Source: Devosia sp. (GTDB lineage Bacteria > Pseudomonadota > Alphaproteobacteria > Rhizobiales > Devosiaceae). Taken from it: 64,000 nucleotides of DNA. A model generated the notes under the pieces. It worked only from the letters and a program-made list of their open reading frames with translations. It was not told where the DNA came from and ran no database searches. Where the stretch lies: positions 248,001-312,000 of the forward strand of contig NZ_JAFKHE010000015.1 in NCBI RefSeq assembly GCF_017307495.1. Reading direction: 5' to 3'. Positions 52,095 to 60,300 of the stretch are shown here, piece by piece. Positions within the stretch are counted from its first letter, which is position 1. The number at the start of each line of letters is the position of its first letter. The position numbers and the translations under genes are program-made.

Positions 52095-52532
52095 AACCGC
52101 ATCCAGGTGCTGGTTGCGCACCCAGAAACTCACGATTGCCGCCGCTTCGCGACGGAAGGAATTGATGTCGGCCTGGCGCTCGAACACGGCATCGGCGCCG
52201 GCATCGTGCAGCACGTCCCTGACCTCGCGCTCGAGCGAGGGGGCGATGGCAGCGATGAGCAGGCTGCGCCCGTCACGCATGCCGCGCAGCCTGGCGATGT
52301 AGTCGCGCGTGGCCGTCGAGGAGTGCTTGAGGTCGACGATCACAAGGCCGGGCAGCGCCGCGGCGTCATCGTCGAGCAGCTTGCCGAGCTCGGCCGTGGC
52401 CAGCGCCTCGCCGTTGAGCCAGCTCACCGAGGGCGCGCCATGGGCGAGCAGCATCCGGATCATCAGCCGGGCGGAATGCGAGTCGTCGTCGACCAGCGCC
52501 ATGTAGGGCTGGCCGGCACCATAAGCGTCCAT
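52086..52532 (-). CDS. Stand-alone receiver-like protein
   Basis: A 148-residue protein with a receiver fold and no output domain. The acidic cluster is ALVDDDSHSARLM (D15-D17) and the probable phosphate acceptor is D67 in LVIVDLKHSS. The usual Thr/Ser after beta-4 reads IAAIAPS and the conserved Lys is missing (DAVFERQ), so phospho-signalling may be altered. MDAYGAG has an AAGGAA ribosome site; longer frames are unlikely. It diverges from a membrane TPR gene and its stop lies inside the last hairpin of the array. Confidence 0.75.
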   Translation of the reverse strand: MDAYGAGQPYMALVDDDSHSARLMIRMLLAHGAPSVSWLNGEALATAELGKLLDDDAAALPGLVIVDLKHSSTATRDYIARLRGMRDGRSLLIAAIAPSLEREVRDVLHDAGADAVFERQADINSFRREAAAIVSFWVRNQHLDAVGT

Positions 52533-52816
52533 GATGGTTCCTTCTTGCCGCGCAGGGCGGCAATTGGCCGATAACTCCGAGGTAGTCGGTTGACTGGCCG
52601 CAGGCCCTGGGAGCGCCGGAACGCGTCGTTGCGTATTCCCCGAAGCCAAGGGTGGAAGTGCCCGCTGGCTGACTGCGCTGTGCTGCGACGGTCCGGCATA
52701 TGAAGGTTCGATGACGGTCCGAGAAGGCAAACGCATGTAACAAGTCGGTAACAAGCCTTGTGATTAACATGTAAACCGACCAGTTTACGCCGTCGGTCGA
52801 CCGCAAGGGGATTCTC

Positions 52817-54535
52817 GTGAGCGACAGCATTCCGCCCCGCGAGGAGGTGGAGGCCGCCCTGGCGCGTGCCACCGAGTGGCCGGGACTGGCGCGTTCGCCG
52901 CAATTGGTGAGGTTTCTCAATTACATAGTCGAGGCGCGTCTCGCCGGAAACGAGACTGCGATCAAAGCCTATTCGATTGCCGTGGACGTGTTCGGGCGGC
53001 CGCCGAGCTTCGATCCGCAGAGCGACCCGATCGTGCGTGTGCAGGCCCGGCGGCTGCGTTCGGCGCTGGAGGAGTATTACAGCGACGCCGGGCGCGCGGA
53101 GAGCATCAGGTTCAGCCTGCCGGTGGGACGTTACATCCCCGAATTCGTCCGCGTGGGGGCCGATGGCGTCCTCGAACAGCCCAGGGTGGTCGCGGCGCCG
53201 GAGCCCGTCGAGCCGGAAACGCAACGTCCGATCCTGGCCCGATTGGACGACATCATCCTCATCATCATGCTGACCGGGGTAGCGCTCGGCATCGCCCTGA
53301 TCACCACGCAGGTGCTGAACCAGCGGGGCCCGCGGCTGGCCGTGCCCGAACTGCCGCGCGTCTCTGTTGCCGAGTTCACCTCCGTCGCTGCGGCCAATGC
53401 CGCCAGCATCAGCGTCGCCGGCCTGGCGGTGGAACTGGTCACCGACCTCGATCTGTTTCCCTATGTCGAGGCGGTCTATCTCCGGCGTCCCGGCGACGCC
53501 GGCGAACAGCCGGCTGCATTCGAACTGACCGGGATTGCCCGGACCGACGGAGGCGAGGTGCAGATCACCGCCAGCCTGAAGCGATCGGGGTCGGATGCCG
53601 CCATCTGGAGCATGACGCAGAAGCTGCCCGCCGCAGAGGTGCCGGCCAGCCTCGACCGCCTGTCGGGCGCCTTCGCCGATCAGCTAGGGGCGATCGATGG
53701 GCCCCTCCATGCCGACACCATCCGGTGGCTCGCCGACCACCCGGACCTCTCGGGCTACGAGACGGAGTATCTGTGCGGCGTGCTGTTCACGCTCTATCGC
53801 GAGAAGGCGGTGGCCGCCGATGGGCAACGGGCGCGGGCCTGCGTGGCCGGCCTGCTCAGGGCGCAACCCAAGTCCGCCGCCGCCCTGGCGATGAGCGGAA
53901 CGCTGCTGCTGGATGCGACCCTGCGCACGCAGCCGCCCGGCGCAACCGACCCCGAGCCACTGGCCGAGGCGGAACGGCGGATCGAGCAGGCGATCAAGCT
54001 GGCCTCGACCTCAAGCCAGGTCTGGCGCGAGTATGCCTTCTACCTCGAGCAGACCGGCCGCTTCGGAGAGGCGGCGGCTGCCTTCAATTCCGCGCTCCAG
54101 CTCAACCCCTCAAACCTTGATGCGGTCGCCGGATACGGTCGCCTGCTGCTCCTTCAGGGTCCGTCCGACAAGGGGCGGCAACTGGCGGAGGAGGCGTTGC
54201 GTCGATCGCTTTCGGCACCCGCCTGGTATCACGAGGCAACGGCGTTTGACGCATTGCGCACGCACGCCTACAACCGCGCGCTGTCGGAAGCCGAGGCGCT
54301 GTTGAGCGGCGACGCCGAAATGGCTTCCGTCATCGGGACCGTGGCGGCGAGCCGCCTCGGGTACCAGGACGTGCTCAATCGTTATATCGCGCAACTGCTC
54401 GAGGTGACGCGGTTTCGCCGCTTCGGTATCCTACCGGTACTCCGCCAGCGGCTCGGCGACGACGCCCTGGTTCTGGAGATTGCCCGCGAACTGGCCGCGG
54501 CGGGAATCGACCGGGCGGCGCTGGACGGGCCGTAA
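52817..54535 (+). CDS. Membrane TPR protein with N-terminal regulator-like domain
   Basis: A 572-residue protein. Residues about 20-110 match the N-terminal domain common in TPR/adenylate-cyclase-like proteins (RSPQLVRFLNYIVEARLAG, FDPQSDPIVRVQARRLR, ALEEYY). A membrane segment is at 145-167, followed by a periplasmic TolB-like region (about 178-300) and TPR-like helices (about 300-480; EYAFYLEQTGRFGEAAAAF). The GTG start has AAGGGG upstream. It could link an outside signal to a cytosolic N-terminal domain, but no activity is known. Confidence 0.75.
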   Translation: MSDSIPPREEVEAALARATEWPGLARSPQLVRFLNYIVEARLAGNETAIKAYSIAVDVFGRPPSFDPQSDPIVRVQARRLRSALEEYYSDAGRAESIRFSLPVGRYIPEFVRVGADGVLEQPRVVAAPEPVEPETQRPILARLDDIILIIMLTGVALGIALITTQVLNQRGPRLAVPELPRVSVAEFTSVAAANAASISVAGLAVELVTDLDLFPYVEAVYLRRPGDAGEQPAAFELTGIARTDGGEVQITASLKRSGSDAAIWSMTQKLPAAEVPASLDRLSGAFADQLGAIDGPLHADTIRWLADHPDLSGYETEYLCGVLFTLYREKAVAADGQRARACVAGLLRAQPKSAAALAMSGTLLLDATLRTQPPGATDPEPLAEAERRIEQAIKLASTSSQVWREYAFYLEQTGRFGEAAAAFNSALQLNPSNLDAVAGYGRLLLLQGPSDKGRQLAEEALRRSLSAPAWYHEATAFDALRTHAYNRALSEAEALLSGDAEMASVIGTVAASRLGYQDVLNRYIAQLLEVTRFRRFGILPVLRQRLGDDALVLEIARELAAAGIDRAALDGP

Positions 54536-54570
54536 GCGGCAGATTTCGACCCGTAGTTACTGGAGTTTCC

Positions 54571-55572
54571 ATGGTTTTCCGCGCCCTCGTCACCGACCGC
54601 CCAGTTGGAGGAGGCGTGGCCAGTCGGGTCGAGTCGGTCGACGAATCGCGCCTGCCGCAAGGGGACGTGCTGGTGTCGGTCGAGTGGACCGGACTCAACT
54701 ACAAGGATGCGCTCTGCCTCGCCGGGCAGGGCGGGCTGGTGAAGACCTATCCGCACGTGGGGGGCATCGACTTCGCCGGCCGGGTGATCGAGAGCGGCGA
54801 TGCGCGCTACCATCCGGGGCAGGCGGTGCTGCTGACCGGCTGGCGCGTCGGCGAACTCACCTGGGGCGGCTTTGCGCAGCGGGCGCGGGTGAAGGCCGAC
54901 TGGCTGGTGCCGTTGCCCAAGCGGTTCTCGAGCCGCACCGCCATGATGCTGGGGACGGCGGGGCTCGCGGCGATGCTGGCGGTCAACCGGCTGCAGGCCC
55001 AGGGGGTGAAGGCGGGTGACGGGGAGGTCCTGGTCACCGGCGCTGCCGGCGGGGTCGGCAGCATCGCGGTGCTGCTGCTCGCGCGGCTGGGCTATCGCGT
55101 CGTCGCCGGAACGGGCCGTACGGAGCGGGCGGAGCTGCTCACGCGGCTCGGGGCAAGCCGCATCGTCGGCCGCGACGAGTTGCTGGCGGGGTCGGGCAAG
55201 GTGCTCGGCAAGGAGATCTGGGCCGGGGCCATCGACAATGTCGGCGGTCCGCTATTGGGCGAAGTGCTCAAGGGCGTGCGCCGTGGCGGCGCCGTGGCCG
55301 CGGTGGGCAATGCCGGCGGGCGGAACTGGGACGCCAGCGTGATCCCGTTCATCCTGCGCGGCATCTCGCTGTGCGGCATCGACACGGTGATGCAGCCCTA
55401 CGAGGCGCGCGTGGCGGCCTGGGACCGGCTGACGACGCTGTTCGTGCCGGCTGCGTTCGAACCGGTGCTGACGGAGGCGGGCCTCGAGGACCTGCCCGGG
55501 CTGGCCGACCGGATGCTGAAGGGCGAAGTTGCCGGCCGGGTGATCGTCAATCCGCGCGATCCGTCGACCTGA
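54571..55572 (+). CDS. acuI: Acryloyl-CoA reductase-type quinone oxidoreductase (YhdH/AcuI)
   Basis: A 333-residue medium-chain reductase without zinc. YhdH/AcuI features: WTGLNYKDALCLAG, VGGIDFAGRVIESGD, LGTAGLAAMLAV, VTGAAGGVGSIAVLLLARLG and a closing LKGEVAGRVIVNP. AcuI reduces acryloyl-CoA with NADPH, detoxifying it; some homologues have other enoyl substrates. The gene stands alone after the TPR gene, followed by a family B repeat. Confidence 0.9.
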   Translation: MVFRALVTDRPVGGGVASRVESVDESRLPQGDVLVSVEWTGLNYKDALCLAGQGGLVKTYPHVGGIDFAGRVIESGDARYHPGQAVLLTGWRVGELTWGGFAQRARVKADWLVPLPKRFSSRTAMMLGTAGLAAMLAVNRLQAQGVKAGDGEVLVTGAAGGVGSIAVLLLARLGYRVVAGTGRTERAELLTRLGASRIVGRDELLAGSGKVLGKEIWAGAIDNVGGPLLGEVLKGVRRGGAVAAVGNAGGRNWDASVIPFILRGISLCGIDTVMQPYEARVAAWDRLTTLFVPAAFEPVLTEAGLEDLPGLADRMLKGEVAGRVIVNPRDPST

Positions 55573-55591
55573 GGGCTCCGCGGGCCGGGCG

Positions 55592-55688
55592 CCCCTCACC
55601 CTGACCCTCTCCCCAGAGGGGCGAGGGGACGTTTGTGGCGCTGCCGGTGAGCCCCCTCGCCCCTCTGGGGAGGGCTGGGGTGAGGGGG
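55592..55688. repeat. Palindromic repeat, family B
   Basis: CCCCTCACCCTGACCCTCTC at the left mirrors the GGGCTGGGGTGAGGGG end; CCCCAGAGGGGCGAGGGG and CCCCTCGCCCCTCTGGGG pair inside. It closely resembles the copy at 47281-47385. Confidence 0.82.
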
Positions 55689-55706
55689 TAGTCCCACGTA
55701 TCGACG

Positions 55707-56039
55707 TCAGTGCAAGGCGGTCTTCGAGAACAGGTTGATGACGAGCACACCGGCCATGATCAGCGCCATGCCGACGATGGCCGGCAGGTCGAGCAGCTGT
55801 TTGTAGACGAGCCAGCCGGCCAGCGAGATCAGCACGATGCCGACGCCGGACCAGATGGCGTAGGCGACGCCGACCGGCATGGTCCGCAAGGTCAGCGACA
55901 GGAAATAGAAGGCGACGACGTAGCCGGCGATCGAGATGGCCGAGGGCCAGAGCTGGGTGAAGCCGTCGGCGGCGCGCAGCGCCGTGGTGGCGATGACCTC
56001 GGCGACGATGGCGACGGAAAGGTAGAGGTAGGCGATCAT
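55707..56039 (-). CDS. SMR-family multidrug exporter (EmrE-like)
   Basis: A 110-residue protein with four membrane segments: YLYLSVAIVAEVIATTALR (with the drug/proton-binding Glu of the first helix), FYFLSLTLRTMPVGVAYAIW, GVGIVLISLAGWLVYKQ and the last helix. This is the EmrE type rather than SugE by the ATTALRAADGFT stretch. MIAYLYL is chosen with GGAG upstream. Confidence 0.92.
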   Translation of the reverse strand: MIAYLYLSVAIVAEVIATTALRAADGFTQLWPSAISIAGYVVAFYFLSLTLRTMPVGVAYAIWSGVGIVLISLAGWLVYKQLLDLPAIVGMALIMAGVLVINLFSKTALH

Positions 56040-56072
56040 CGAGGTTCGCTCCGCTGATGCCCTTTCATCCAC

Positions 56073-56162
56073 GGAGTCAGTCCCGCGAAAGCGGGAACCT
56101 CTGATCTGATGCCGCCCGCAGCATCGCAAACGGAGCTCCCCGCTTTCGCGGGGATGACCCGG
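56073..56162. repeat. Palindromic repeat, family A copy 5
   Basis: GAGTCAGTCCCGCGAAAGCG at the left mirrors CGCTTTCGCGGGGATGACCC at the right. It shares long stretches with the copy at 3726-3806. Confidence 0.8.
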
Positions 56163-56210
56163 TGAGGGTGGGGGATGACCCCGTGGTGGAGGCGGGACGG
56201 TGCCAACCCG

Positions 56211-57521
56211 TCAGCCAAAATACTTGCCGGCCAGCCGGACGAAGGCGGCGCCGCGTTCCTCGAAGTTCCTGAACGCCTTGCCGGGGGCCTCGAGCTGGCC
56301 GTAGCTCGGCGCTCCGGGCGAGAGGATGACCGTGTCGAACTTCGCCTTGCGGCCCGCCAGTGCCTTCAGCGCCTCGTCCAGCGTGCCGGCCTCGATGACT
56401 TCGATCTCGGGCGCCGCGGCGTAGGTGAGCGTGGCGAGGCGGTCGCCGGTGACCGGCAGGCACACGAGCACGGTGACGCCGCGCGGGGCGAGCAGCTGCG
56501 CGAGTTCGGCATAGTCCTGCTGGCGCTCGTGGCCGCCGGCGACGAGCGCGAGGCGCGTACCTTCGTAGGCGGCGAGCGCCGCCTTGGTGGCCTCGGGGGT
56601 GGTCGAGATCGAGTCGTTGACGAAGGTGACGCCGCCGATCGCATGTTCTTCGAGCCGGTGCGGGAGCGGGGCGAACTTGCCGATGCCGCGCACCACGCCT
56701 TCGAGGTCGGCGCCGGCCCGCATGGCGATCTGGGCGGCCAGCACGGCGTTGTTCAGATTGTGTTCACCTTTGAGGCGGCTGCGCGACACCGCCGTGGCAA
56801 TGCGGTCATGAATGAAGGGCGCGAGCGGGGGGATCAGGCGCTTCTGGTCGCGCAGCGCCGCCATGACCAGCGGGTGGCCGAGCGCCCCGACGCCGAGCGC
56901 CACCGGGAACGGGGCGTCGCGGTCGATCAGGTTGAGCTTGTCGGCATAGTAGCGCTCGACGGTGCGGTGCCAGTCCGTATGCTCGGGCGAAAGGTTTGTA
57001 ATTGCTGCGATATCGGGCGTGAACGCCATATCGGCAGTCTGGTAGCTCGAGAGCTCGAAGACGATGATCGGGTGCTTGTCGGCGATCTCGAGCGGCGCGA
57101 GGCCGACATTGCCGGCGAGGCCGGCGTCGAGGCCGGACTCGGTCAGCATCAGGTGGACCAGCGTCGCCGTCGTCGACTTGCCCTTGGTGCCCGAGATCGC
57201 GATGACCTTGCGCCCGGCGCGATATTCCTCGCCCCACAGGTTGAGGTTCGACGTGACGGCGATGCCGGCCTCGCGCGCCATGGCGAAGACGGGGCGATAG
57301 CGCGACACGCCGGGGCTCTTGACGATGGTCGAAAACAGTTTCGAGTCAATGGCTTGCGTCAGGTCGGCGGGGGCGATGAAGGTCGTGTCCTCGACATCGG
57401 CCTCGCCGCTGTCGACGGTGACATAGACCCTGGTGCGCGGGGCCTTGGCCTTGATGAAGGCGCGGGTGGAGCGGGCCTCGCGGCCGGCGCCGTAGAGCAG
57501 GACGGGTTCGTCAAAGCGCAT
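56211..57521 (-). CDS. murD2: MurD2-type UDP-MurNAc-L-Ala--L-Glu ligase
   Basis: A 436-residue Mur ligase. ATP site: AISGTKGKSTTATLVHLML (GTKGKST at 111-117); ELSSYQTAD and NLSPEHTDWH follow, as in MurD; the C-terminal domain has VAGGHERQQDYAEL and LSPGAPSYGQ. It lacks the dcw-cluster neighbours of ordinary MurD. Its partner gene overlaps by 11 bases and encodes MurL. In Xanthomonas oryzae MurD2 attaches L-Glu, which MurL then epimerises. The pairing argues for this variant; sequence alone cannot prove L-Glu use. Confidence 0.88.
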   Translation of the reverse strand: MRFDEPVLLYGAGREARSTRAFIKAKAPRTRVYVTVDSGEADVEDTTFIAPADLTQAIDSKLFSTIVKSPGVSRYRPVFAMAREAGIAVTSNLNLWGEEYRAGRKVIAISGTKGKSTTATLVHLMLTESGLDAGLAGNVGLAPLEIADKHPIIVFELSSYQTADMAFTPDIAAITNLSPEHTDWHRTVERYYADKLNLIDRDAPFPVALGVGALGHPLVMAALRDQKRLIPPLAPFIHDRIATAVSRSRLKGEHNLNNAVLAAQIAMRAGADLEGVVRGIGKFAPLPHRLEEHAIGGVTFVNDSISTTPEATKAALAAYEGTRLALVAGGHERQQDYAELAQLLAPRGVTVLVCLPVTGDRLATLTYAAAPEIEVIEAGTLDEALKALAGRKAKFDTVILSPGAPSYGQLEAPGKAFRNFEERGAAFVRLAGKYFG

Positions 57522-58839
57522 GCGGGGCGACTCGCTCGAAGATGTCCCTCGGGATGAGGTGTTCTGGGCTATCGATCATCAGTTCGGCAAGGGCATCGTC
57601 GAGGCGCTGGCTGCCGTATTGAGTCAACAGGTCGGGCTTGAGCATTGAAACGATTGGCTCATCAGCCCAGTCGGGGTGCCGGGTGAGGGCGTGGAGGCAG
57701 GCCGCCGCTTCCTCGATCTCGCCGACACATTCCCACGGCTTCTGCCCCGCGAGGCCGGTGAGCTCGCGGAACGAGCGCTCGTGATTGGGCTGGGCGAGCA
57801 GGTCCTGCCCGAAGATGGAGATGAGGCGGGCCTTGTCCATCACGGGCGCGAAGATCAGGAAGACGAAGTGGCACTTGGGGCACTTGCCGCACCACAGCGG
57901 ACCGGCGTGGCCGGCGAGCTTGAAGTTCTCGTTGCAGCTCGAGAACACCTGGTCGAAGCGCCGGACGCGAGCGAACAGCGCGGCGATACGGGCCTCGGAA
58001 TAGGGGCGGAGCAGCGAGAAATAGCCGAGGGCGCCGCCGGTGGCGTCACCCAGCACCTCGGCGATCAGGCGCTCGAAGTCGAGCGACTTGGAGTGCTGGT
58101 GGTTGGCCTCGCGGCCGTCGAACTCGACATTGCCCTCGCTGGCCGAGCGCTCGTTGGAGAGGATGATGGCGTTGTAGGAAAAGAGCAGCGCGGTGAGCGC
58201 GGCGATCATCGAGTTGATCGCGGTCGAGGGGACGTGGCCGTTGTAGTAGCCGGGTTCCTTGCCCAGGCGGATCATCTCGGGGTCGAGCGTGCGCTGCACG
58301 TAGAGGGCGGGACGGCCGATCCTGTCGATGGAGCCGAGGATCGGACCCTTGGGGTTGACGGCGAAAGGCGTGAAGTCGAGGCCCGCGGCTTCCAGCAGCT
58401 GCTCGCTGACCAGCGAATCCTTGCCGCCGCCGATGGGGAGGAGGGCCCGGCCGGCGAGGACGGGAGGGGCGGGCCGCTCGCCTGATGCTTCGGCCGCCTC
58501 GATCTCGATCAGGCCGAAGCGCTTGAGGCTGTTGCGGGCGTAGAACTCGCCGAGGCCATTCTCGTAGACGTCGAGGGCGAAGGCGCGCTCGCGGGCGGTG
58601 AGGGGGAACGCCACCTCGATGCGGGTCGGGGCGCGCAGCTTGTAGTAGCTGACGCCGAGGACGAGCGCGGCGAGGCTCAGCAGCTTGAGGAAGGCCGGGG
58701 ACCGGGCCGCTTCGGCATCGCCGCCGGGCGGAAAGGCGAGCGTTTCGGTGAAGCGCAGTTCGTTGACGCGGTAGCCGAAGCGCGCGATGCCCGTGGCCGG
58801 GTCGAAGGCAGGCGGCTCGATGGCAAAGGTTTCGGTCAC
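57511..58839 (-). CDS. murL: UDP-MurNAc-L-Ala-L-Glu epimerase MurL
   Basis: A 442-residue enzyme that turns the L-Glu of UDP-MurNAc-L-Ala-L-Glu into D-Glu. Seen: a P-loop-like LLPIGGGKDSLVSEQLLE, SNERSASEGNVEFDGREANHQH, and a cysteine motif WCGKCPKCHFVFL, all typical of this family. The GTG start lies 2 bases after the phosphoesterase stop and gives VTETFAIEPP; longer frames are shadows. With MurD2 it offers D-Glu for peptidoglycan without glutamate racemase. Confidence 0.9.
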   Translation of the reverse strand: MTETFAIEPPAFDPATGIARFGYRVNELRFTETLAFPPGGDAEAARSPAFLKLLSLAALVLGVSYYKLRAPTRIEVAFPLTARERAFALDVYENGLGEFYARNSLKRFGLIEIEAAEASGERPAPPVLAGRALLPIGGGKDSLVSEQLLEAAGLDFTPFAVNPKGPILGSIDRIGRPALYVQRTLDPEMIRLGKEPGYYNGHVPSTAINSMIAALTALLFSYNAIILSNERSASEGNVEFDGREANHQHSKSLDFERLIAEVLGDATGGALGYFSLLRPYSEARIAALFARVRRFDQVFSSCNENFKLAGHAGPLWCGKCPKCHFVFLIFAPVMDKARLISIFGQDLLAQPNHERSFRELTGLAGQKPWECVGEIEEAAACLHALTRHPDWADEPIVSMLKPDLLTQYGSQRLDDALAELMIDSPEHLIPRDIFERVAPHAL

Positions 58840-58841
58840 GC

Positions 58842-59735
58842 TCAATAGATCCGCAGGCTGAGTCGCAGGACTATATCGGGAGACAGGCGCTGGAAGCCAA
58901 ACTCGCGCAGCGTGCACTGCCAGGCGGTGCCGAGGCGCTGGATCGAGAACAGGTTGTAGCGCGCCGGATCGTGCCCGCCGGTGTCGCCCTGCGCCGCGCC
59001 CGCCGCGGCGACGCCGACCACCGGCACATCGCCGTTGGGGCCGGGGATGGCAAAGATCGAGGACTGGTGCGTGTGCCCGTGCAGGATCAGCTCGGCGCCG
59101 TGGTCGGCCACGGCCTTGCGGAACAGCCTGGCCCCATAGAGGCCGAGTCGCGGATGGGCCTGCTCCTGGTTGGGCGGATGGTGGATGAGCACGACGCGGA
59201 AATAGCCGCCGTCGCCGAGCAGCTCGAGGCAGCGCGCGAGCCGGTCGGCCTGATCCTGCTCGAACCGGCCGGCGGCGACCCAGGGCAGGGTGGGCACGGC
59301 GCTGTTGCACGAGATGATGGCGACGTCGCCGACGCGGCGCACAAAGGGGAAGTCGGACGGATCCAGCGTCTCGCCGCGCACGTAGCCGCCCCAGCGATCC
59401 ATGCCCCTGGCGAGCTGGCCGGGCAGGTAGGCATCATGGTTGCCGGGGCAGAGGCACACCTGCTCGGGCGGGCCGACCGTCTCGAGCCAGTTGTGCGTCG
59501 TGTTGTATTCCGCATCGAGCGCGAGGTTGACGAGGTCGCCGGTCACGACGGTAAAATCGGGGTTCTGCTCGCGCATGTGGCGGACGAGCCTGGTCAGGCC
59601 CTCGCCGTCGAGGGTCCGCTCCCGCTTGAGCTTCCAGTTGAGGAAGCCGGTGATCCGCTTGTTCATCAGGTCGCGCGCCCGAACGGGGGGGAGCGGCGCC
59701 AGATGAATGTCGGAAAGATGCGCGAGAGTGATCAT
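58842..59735 (-). CDS. Calcineurin-like metallophosphoesterase
   Basis: A 297-residue enzyme with the full metal-site set: LAHLSDIHLAP, TVVTGDLVNLA, CPGNHDAYLPG, VVLIHHPPN and LHGHTHQSS. Start MITLAHLSD is set by the first beta-strand. The substrate is unknown (cyclic nucleotides, phospholipids and others are all possible in this family). It leads the murL-murD2 operon, 2 bases upstream, so a role in cell-wall precursor metabolism is conceivable but unproved. Confidence 0.9.
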   Translation of the reverse strand: MITLAHLSDIHLAPLPPVRARDLMNKRITGFLNWKLKRERTLDGEGLTRLVRHMREQNPDFTVVTGDLVNLALDAEYNTTHNWLETVGPPEQVCLCPGNHDAYLPGQLARGMDRWGGYVRGETLDPSDFPFVRRVGDVAIISCNSAVPTLPWVAAGRFEQDQADRLARCLELLGDGGYFRVVLIHHPPNQEQAHPRLGLYGARLFRKAVADHGAELILHGHTHQSSIFAIPGPNGDVPVVGVAAAGAAQGDTGGHDPARYNLFSIQRLGTAWQCTLREFGFQRLSPDIVLRLSLRIY

Positions 59736-59817
59736 TGCGGGCGTAATGCCATGCGGCGCTCGGCAAGAAAATGGCCTAAATGGCGCTGCGTTGCCCGAGG
59801 ACATCGAGGTTACTGAC

Positions 59818-60291
59818 ATGAGGATGAGCGCCTGGCAGACTCTGCGCACGTGGGCGCACCTGTTTCTCGTCGGCGTCAGGCGGCGGATGGTGCTCGGCGC
59901 CCGGGCGGTCCTGATCGACGGCGACAGGGTGCTGCTGCTGCGCCATACCTATATGCCCGGCTGGCATTTCCCGGGGGGCGGCGTCGAACCGGGGGAGACG
60001 GCGGAAGCAGCGGCGCGACGCGAGGCCGAGGAGGAGACCGGCTACCGGGTCGAAGGGCCGATGACCATGCTCGGGCTCTATCTCCAGGTCAACGCCGCGA
60101 CCAACCGCGACCATGTGGCCGTCTATGTCGGCCGGCAGGTCCGGCAGGTGAGGCCGTTCGTGCCCAATGGCGAGATCGCCGAGATCGGCTGGTTCGCCTT
60201 CGACGCGCTGCCCGAGGGCGCCAGCCCCGGCACGGCGCGCCGGGTCGCCGAGATCGCGACGGGGGCGCGCGACTTGCCCCGATTGTGGTAG
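59818..60291 (+). CDS. Nudix hydrolase
   Basis: A 157-residue Nudix protein with an intact box: GGGVEPGETAEAAARREAEEETGY. The start MRMSAW follows GAGG. An N-terminal stretch (LRTWAHLFLVGVRRRMVLG) is hydrophobic and basic, so membrane contact is possible. The substrate, a nucleoside diphosphate derivative, is not predictable. It is followed 9 bases later by nudC. Confidence 0.9.
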   Translation: MRMSAWQTLRTWAHLFLVGVRRRMVLGARAVLIDGDRVLLLRHTYMPGWHFPGGGVEPGETAEAAARREAEEETGYRVEGPMTMLGLYLQVNAATNRDHVAVYVGRQVRQVRPFVPNGEIAEIGWFAFDALPEGASPGTARRVAEIATGARDLPRLW

Positions 60292-60300
60292 GCACTGGCC

